Notes under the pieces: generated by a model
What the model was told of the DNA's origin: nothing
The model's database searches: none
Seen by the model: only the letters and a program-made list of their open reading frames with translations
Part shown: positions 22,437-26,623 of the stretch, in pieces
Numbering within the stretch: position 1 is the stretch's first letter
Layout of the letters: each line of letters opens with the position of its first letter
Position numbers and translations under genes: made by a program
Assembly: GCA_029983435.1 (NCBI GenBank)
Contig: JASBZN010000002.1
Location: 1-26,623 of the forward strand
Length of the DNA stretch: 26,623 nucleotides
Source of the DNA: Urinicoccus sp.
GTDB lineage: Bacteria; Bacillota; Clostridia; Tissierellales; Peptoniphilaceae
Direction: 5' to 3'

Positions 22437-22519
22437 TGTGTCAAATAAAAGATGGTGAAAAATAAAGGATGACTTGAAAATTTTTACTTAGATAAGCAAT
22501 GAACAAAAGAGGGAGAAAA

Positions 22520-22750
22520 ATGAAAGAAAAAAAGAAAACATCAAAATGGAGCATTATCATTGCGGTTGTGGTTTGTGCGTTGACGATACCAGAGTCCTAT
22601 CATTATCTGGGAGAGTTTTCTCCTAAATGGATTATGGTGCAAATTTTATTTGCTGTCATTGTAGGAATCGCCTTTGAGGCCTTTCAACGCCACCAGCGAA
22701 AGAAATATGCCTTGGAAGAAGGGGAGGAAAGCTCCTCTAAAGAGCCTTGA
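22520..22750 (+). CDS. Small membrane protein of unknown function
   Basis: 76 residues beginning MKEKKKTSKWSIIIAVVVCALTI. I chose ATG 22520 because GAGGGAGA lies just upstream; the in-frame ATG at 22499 has no Shine-Dalgarno. Two membrane helices are likely: about 10-23 (WSIIIAVVVCALTI) and about 38-53 (WIMVQILFAVIVGIAF). The N-terminus is Lys-rich and the C-terminus charged (RHQRKKYALEEGEESSSKEP), so both ends are probably cytoplasmic. No family recognised. Alone between two terminators. Confidence 0.65.
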   Translation: MKEKKKTSKWSIIIAVVVCALTIPESYHYLGEFSPKWIMVQILFAVIVGIAFEAFQRHQRKKYALEEGEESSSKEP

Positions 22751-22778
22751 TAGAATCGTAAAATAGAAAATTTTGGAA

Positions 22779-22820
22779 AAAATTTCCCGGGAAGATAGTA
22801 GATCTTTCCGGGAATTTTTT
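22779..22820. terminator. Bidirectional terminator between small membrane protein gene and pyrC
   Basis: Long stem AATTTCCCGGGAAGAT with ATCTTTCCGGGAATTT (about 22781-22796 and 22802-22817), loop AGTAG, one internal mismatch and one wobble. T runs follow on both strands. Confidence 0.9.
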
Positions 22821-22831
22821 GCTTAGAGAGA

Positions 22832-24097
22832 TTAAGCTTGATAGATAATTTTTCCTCGACAGAGGGTATAGAGAACCTTTCCTGGAAGCTCTTGACCCAA
22901 GAAGGGGCTGTTGGCACTTTTACTTAGGCTAGATTCGTAAAGCCAAGTGGACTGGGGATCAAAGACGGTGACATCTCCAGGGCTACCAAGTTGTAAATTA
23001 CCGCCTGGCAAGTGAAAGACTTGGCAGGCCCTAGTAGAGAGAAGGGAAATAAGACGGGGATAGTCGATATAATTTTGAAAGACGAGCTCTCTTAGGGCTA
23101 GGCTTAGGGCTGTTTCTAAACCGATAATGCCAGAGGGAGCTTTTAGTAGGGGGCGGTTTTTTTCTTCTTTCGTATGAGGGGCGTGGTCTGTTGCAATAAA
23201 GTCAATGGTTCCCTTGGCGATATGGGCCTTCAGTCGGTCTACATGGTCTTGGGACCGCAGGGGTGGGTTCATTTTTGCCAAGCTACCGTAGCTTTCTACA
23301 GCGTCTCGATTCAAGCTAAAGTGGTGGGGGGTTATTTCGCAAAAAATTGGGGCGCCCTCTGCCTTGTAGTGGGCAATGATGTCGGCACTGTCTGCGGAAG
23401 AGAGGTGCTGGATATCAATGGGAGCCTGGTAGGATGCTGCCAAGGCGCAGTCTCTTTTTACATAGGAGTCTTCACTTTTTGTGGGGGCTCCTTGGATGCC
23501 TAAAGATGCTGCCAGAGGACCTTGGTCAAGGCCGGGGCAGTCGATCATTTGGGGGTCTTCTTCATGGAGGGAAATAATCTTTCCTAGGGCGCTGGATCGT
23601 TTAAGGGCTTCTTGAAAGAGCTCTTGGTTTTTAAAGGGAATCCCATCGTCAGAAAAAGCCACAGCGCCAGATTCTGCCAAGGCTTCTAGGTCGTTTAGTT
23701 TTTCGCCCTTTAAATCTTCGCTAAGGGCAGCTACGGTATAGAGGTGGATGGGCAGGGTCTTTGCCTGGTGGTAAAAGTGTTTCAGATCCTTTGGGGTGTT
23801 CATAACGGGCTGGGTGTTGGCCATACAAATAACAGAGGTATAACCTCCTCGGGCTGCGGCTTGGGCGCCTGTTTCCAAGGTTTCTTTGTGAGTGAAACCA
23901 GGGTCTCTAAAGTGGACATGAACGTCCACAAAGCCAGGGCTCACAATAGCGCCTTGGGCAGGTAAGATAGTAGATTTTTCAGGCTTAAGGTGTCTTCCTA
24001 GTTCTACAATTTTTCCCTTTTGGATACGGAGGTCTAGGAAGTCGTCTAGGTTTTGGGAGGGGTCAACAACCCGTCCGCCTTGAATAAGGAGATCCAT
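22832..24097 (-). CDS. pyrC: Dihydroorotase, class I
   Basis: 421 residues. Catalyses N-carbamoyl-aspartate to dihydroorotate, step three of pyrimidine synthesis. Metal and substrate residues are in their class I places: H60-x-H62-x-R64 (DVHVHFRDPG), D151 (SDDGI), H178 (ISLHEED), H231 (IQHLSS) and D304 (ATDHAPH). KMNPPLRS and APSGIIGLETAL are also conserved. All catalytic residues are intact, so it is likely active and not a pseudo-dihydroorotase. Cytosolic. ATG follows AAAGGAAC. It is third in an operon after a MATE transporter and an unknown coiled-coil protein, with no other pyr gene adjacent. No PyrR-type leader is visible in the 15-nt gap. Confidence 0.95.
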   Translation of the reverse strand: MDLLIQGGRVVDPSQNLDDFLDLRIQKGKIVELGRHLKPEKSTILPAQGAIVSPGFVDVHVHFRDPGFTHKETLETGAQAAARGGYTSVICMANTQPVMNTPKDLKHFYHQAKTLPIHLYTVAALSEDLKGEKLNDLEALAESGAVAFSDDGIPFKNQELFQEALKRSSALGKIISLHEEDPQMIDCPGLDQGPLAASLGIQGAPTKSEDSYVKRDCALAASYQAPIDIQHLSSADSADIIAHYKAEGAPIFCEITPHHFSLNRDAVESYGSLAKMNPPLRSQDHVDRLKAHIAKGTIDFIATDHAPHTKEEKNRPLLKAPSGIIGLETALSLALRELVFQNYIDYPRLISLLSTRACQVFHLPGGNLQLGSPGDVTVFDPQSTWLYESSLSKSANSPFLGQELPGKVLYTLCRGKIIYQA

Positions 24098-24112
24098 TTT
24101 AGTTCCTTTCTT

Positions 24113-24985
24113 TTAACGTTGGGTATAGGCTAGGCAAAGGAGGTGTTGATCTTTCTGGTCAGAAAAATTCTCTGCCAGACACTGGGTAAAGTTTACTCCA
24201 GTTTCTTCTCCTTTAAAAATACGAGTCAGGGTTTGAAAGTCTTGGTCTTTTTGAAAAGTATCTTCTAGGCGATGTAAAATGTCATCGGACAGGGGAATGG
24301 GCCGGCTCAGGGAAAGAAGGTAAAGAATTTTTAAATCCTTTCGGGAAAGTCGGTCTTTTTTATGGTGAAAAAGGTGAAGACACCGGTCCACCAGGGCCCA
24401 ATTTTCTTCTAAATAGTAGAGGCGTAGGGCTTTTATAAGGTCCTGACCTGGCAGGGATTTTAAATCCATTGTTAAAGCGAGGTCGGGTCTTCTCTTTAGC
24501 AAATCTTCCAGAAGATTCTCATCCAGAAGGTTGAGTAACAGTTGAAAGTCCTGGGGCTTGTTCTCAGGAAAATTTTCAGCAAGGAGGGTCAAGACATCTT
24601 CTCGTTCAGGATCCTCTTTTAAATAGGCAATGAAAAGTTGGGGCCATTGGTCCCTATCCATCTTTTGTAAAGCCTTGGAACAGAGGTTTTGGGGACTTTC
24701 TTCCTGGAGAGGGGGTTTTGGTGATTCGAAAGAAGAGGGGGTTTTTTCATTTTGAAGGTCAAGGGTAAGAAGGTCTGGATCGGAGACATCTTTTTTGGGA
24801 AAGAGTCGAGAAAAAAAGCCCTTGGATTTTTCTACTTCTCTTTGCTGGATAGAGAGCATTTGACAGACGCGGTCGTATTCTTTTTGTAGGATGAGATTTT
24901 CTTTTTTTAGGTCTTGGATTTCTCGGTCTTTTTCTGCCAGTTGGTCTTGGATTAAAGAAAAAGCAGAGTCTAAAGGATCTTGCAT
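24113..24985 (-). CDS. Unrecognised protein: N-terminal coiled coil, acidic linker, helical C-terminal domain
   Basis: 290 residues. Residues about 8-53 form a heptad-rich coiled coil (IQDQLAEKDREIQDLKKENL). A short hydrophobic/basic patch (GFFSRLFPKK, 56-65) follows, then an acidic Ser/Pro linker, then from about 100 a Leu-rich all-helical region (LLLNLLDENLLEDLLKRRPDL, LRLYYLEENWALVDRCLHLF) resembling HEAT/TPR-like solenoids. No signal peptide, no membrane helix and no catalytic motif seen. ATG is 2 nt after the MATE stop (TAACAATG), with AAAGGAG overlapping that stop, so translation is coupled. Function unknown. A scaffold or transporter-associated role is only suggested by position. Confidence 0.75.
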   Translation of the reverse strand: MQDPLDSAFSLIQDQLAEKDREIQDLKKENLILQKEYDRVCQMLSIQQREVEKSKGFFSRLFPKKDVSDPDLLTLDLQNEKTPSSFESPKPPLQEESPQNLCSKALQKMDRDQWPQLFIAYLKEDPEREDVLTLLAENFPENKPQDFQLLLNLLDENLLEDLLKRRPDLALTMDLKSLPGQDLIKALRLYYLEENWALVDRCLHLFHHKKDRLSRKDLKILYLLSLSRPIPLSDDILHRLEDTFQKDQDFQTLTRIFKGEETGVNFTQCLAENFSDQKDQHLLCLAYTQR

Positions 24986-24987
24986 TG

Positions 24988-26310
24988 TTAGCTCCTTTCA
25001 GGTAAACAAGTGGATCTAAGTTCCTTTTTCAAACGGAAGATAGAAAAAATAGTCAGAAGAAGAGTGGCCACTTCGGAAAAGCTTCCTGCTAGCCAAATAA
25101 ATTCTGGAGCCAGGCTCCTTAAAAGTTGAAGGAAGAGAAAGATAAAGACAAAGCCTCGAGAAAAAGAAATAAGAATACCAAAGCGAGGCTTATTTAAGGC
25201 AGCCATCATCCCGCCTACAAAGATGTTATAGCCTAAAAAGAGATAGGAAACGGAGTAGAGACGAAGGGCCTTAATGGAGAGGGAAAAAACTTCTGGGTCT
25301 TCCTTGGAAAGGAAAAGACCAATAAGGGAAGAAGGAAAGGCTTGGGCTGGAACAAAAAAGATAAGGCTGGTTACAAAGAGGCTAACGAGAGCAGAGAGGA
25401 AAATTTTACGGATGGACCTTAGGTCATATTTTCCATAATAAACTGAAAAAAGCGGTTGACAACCCTGGGTGATTCCCGACATGGTCATGGTTAATAAGAG
25501 GGAAACATAGTTGACGACAGTGTAAGAAATTAAGCCATTTTCTCCATAGATATCCAGAAGGGTCCGGTTGAAGAAAAATAAAATAGCACTGTAGGATAGT
25601 TCGGTTAAAAAGTCTCCAAAGCCGATTTTCATGGATTTTGCTAGGCCAGACATCTTGGGCCATAGGCGAACAATCCGCAGTTTCCCTCGGCGGAGAATGA
25701 AGTGGCGAATAAAGATGATAAAGGATAAAATTTGGGCAAGGCCTGTTGCAAAGGCGGCACCCTTAATTCCCCAATGGAAGTAGCGGATAAAAATATAGTC
25801 TAATACAATATTTGTAACAGCAGAAGATAAAACGCCAATAGTAGATAAGATAGGCATGCCGTCTACTTTTACCAAGACTTCTAAGATGTAGGAGACAATA
25901 AAGAAGAAGGTAAAGGGTAAGACAAAAGATAAGTAGTCTACAACCAGAACTTGGAGTTGACCTGTGGCGCCTAGAAAGTTTGCCAGAGGTTTAATGAAGA
26001 TCATCAAGACCAAGGAAATGACTAGGGCCAAGAAGCCGGATAAGTAGAGGACAGAAGAAAAGATTTCGTTGGCCTTGGTAATGTTATTTTTTCCCAAATT
26101 AATCCCAATCCGGGTAGAGGTGCCTACAGATACCAAAATTCCTAGAGAAAAAAGGCCATTGGTAACGGGCATGGCCAAGTTCACAGCAGAAAAAGCTTCT
26201 GGACCGACAAAATGAGAAACAAAAAGACCATCAACGAGGGTGTAAATAGAAAAAACCCACATAGCAAGAATGGTGGGGATGACATATTTAAAGAAAGTTT
26301 TTAAGTTCAT
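24988..26310 (-). CDS. MATE-family multidrug/metabolite efflux transporter
   Basis: 440 residues with about 12 hydrophobic helices, the normal MATE layout. The N-terminus (FKYVIPTILAMWVFSIYTLVDGLFVSHFVGPEAFSAVNLAMP) is a MATE helix 1-2 signature, and the family half-repeat recurs near 235 (KIGFGDFLTELSYSAILFFFNRTLL). Such proteins export drugs or metabolites by Na+ or H+ antiport in the cytoplasmic membrane. Close relatives are annotated NorM/MepA type; substrate unknown. The polar tail RLKKELRSTCLPERS is cytoplasmic. ATG follows AGAGGA. First gene of the operon with the coiled-coil protein and pyrC. A weak minus-strand -10 (CATAAT near 26371) is seen but no good -35. Confidence 0.92.
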   Translation of the reverse strand: MNLKTFFKYVIPTILAMWVFSIYTLVDGLFVSHFVGPEAFSAVNLAMPVTNGLFSLGILVSVGTSTRIGINLGKNNITKANEIFSSVLYLSGFLALVISLVLMIFIKPLANFLGATGQLQVLVVDYLSFVLPFTFFFIVSYILEVLVKVDGMPILSTIGVLSSAVTNIVLDYIFIRYFHWGIKGAAFATGLAQILSFIIFIRHFILRRGKLRIVRLWPKMSGLAKSMKIGFGDFLTELSYSAILFFFNRTLLDIYGENGLISYTVVNYVSLLLTMTMSGITQGCQPLFSVYYGKYDLRSIRKIFLSALVSLFVTSLIFFVPAQAFPSSLIGLFLSKEDPEVFSLSIKALRLYSVSYLFLGYNIFVGGMMAALNKPRFGILISFSRGFVFIFLFLQLLRSLAPEFIWLAGSFSEVATLLLTIFSIFRLKKELRSTCLPERS

Positions 26311-26415
26311 AATCTGTCCTCTTCTTTAATAAATAGGGTGTTAAACCCTTTTAGTTTCTTTCTATGTCTATTATGACACAAGAAAATAAAAAACAAAAGT
26401 AGGGAGGAAAAAGAC

Positions 26416-26443
26416 TTTACAAAAAGAAAAAAGATGGTATACT
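26416..26443 (+). promoter_or_regulatory. Promoter of the lipoprotein gene
   Basis: -35 TTTACA (26416-26421), 16-nt spacer, -10 TATACT (26438-26443), about 48 nt before the ATG. Confidence 0.65.
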
Positions 26444-26491
26444 AGAGTTAGTTTATTAATTTATTACGATAAAGCATGAAAGGAAATCGAG

Positions 26492-26623
26492 ATGAAAAAA
26501 TTTAAATTATTACTTATGACTTTATGTTTAGGACTTTGTCTAACTGCTTGTTCAGGAAAAGATAGTGGAGAAAAACCAGCCCAGACAGAAGAAAAGACGA
26601 AATATATTGTGGGCTTAGATGAC
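26492..26623 (+). CDS. Lipoprotein, probable amino-acid ABC transporter substrate-binding protein (5' part)
   Basis: 44 codons to the window edge. ATG follows AAAGGAAATCGAG. Residues 1-20 are a lipoprotein signal (MKKFKLLLMTLCLGLCLTAC) with lipobox LTAC and lipid-attachment Cys20. A Ser/Lys/Glu-rich linker leads to KYIVGLDD, the usual opening strand of family 3 solute-binding proteins for polar amino acids or cystine. The rest, including any permease and ATPase genes, lies outside the window, so ligand specificity is open. Divergent from the MATE operon. Confidence 0.78.
   Translation, partial: MKKFKLLLMTLCLGLCLTACSGKDSGEKPAQTEEKTKYIVGLDD

Noticed and set aside
22832..24097. Allantoinase or hydantoinase instead of dihydroorotase
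   Set aside because: Metal ligands, R64, KMNPPLRS and the D304 position match class I dihydroorotase.

Overview
The window looks like a chromosomal segment of a low-G+C, anaerobic Gram-positive bacterium (Bacillota). The evidence is purine-rich Shine-Dalgarno sequences before most genes, frequent GTG and TTG starts, two S-layer-homology (SLH) surface proteins, three copper-amine-oxidase-N-type 'stalk' domain proteins, and a flavodiiron protein of the type anaerobes use against O2 or NO. A Peptoniphilaceae-like (Tissierellia) host fits best, but this is inference from gene style only. No phage, IS element or CRISPR array is visible.

Layout. 1-1381: 3' end of a large repeat-containing surface protein ending in SLH modules, with a strong terminator. 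1428-2364: a RelB/RelE-type toxin-antitoxin pair flanked on both sides by GC-rich hairpin repeats that share a CCTGT loop but have different, compensating stems. 2371-2551: tRNA-Val(GAC) on the minus strand, back to back with the promoter of a small membrane protein. 2822-3238: a small secreted stalk protein. 3362-6432: a redox-protection block of fused methionine sulfoxide reductase MsrA-MsrB, a TtcA-like tRNA thiolase, and FprA with its own promoter. 6497-8690: two convergent stalk-domain paralogues, the first broken by a one-base frameshift. 8833-10462 (minus): Mrp-type Fe-S carrier ATPase and a PHP-family histidinol-phosphatase-like enzyme.

10654-11722: a YtxH-type protein and a DUF948-like membrane/coiled-coil protein. 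11931-16432: a tight five-gene operon of lipid kinase, LacI-type regulator, orphan LuxR-type regulator, cobalamin adenosyltransferase and SLH protein. 16595-18187 (minus): a membrane protein with an unusual order of zinc ribbon, transmembrane helix, TPR-like helices and SH3b. 18297-20053: an alpha/beta hydrolase overlapping a D-2-hydroxyacid dehydrogenase that carries an in-frame TAA 26 codons before its expected end. 20054-22251: a CobD/HisC-like PLP aminotransferase and a threonine aldolase, divergently transcribed. 22520-22750: small membrane protein. 22832-26310 (minus): operon of MATE transporter, an unrecognised coiled-coil protein and dihydroorotase PyrC. 26492-end: start of a lipoprotein that resembles an amino-acid ABC transporter binding protein.

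Most of this is ordinary core metabolism plus cell-surface genes. The least explained items are the covarying CCTGT-loop hairpins around the toxin-antitoxin pair, the two fresh-looking gene lesions, the five-gene operon with two regulators, and the zinc-ribbon/TPR/SH3b membrane protein. I see no convincing wholly new system. Single-base lesions could also be assembly errors.
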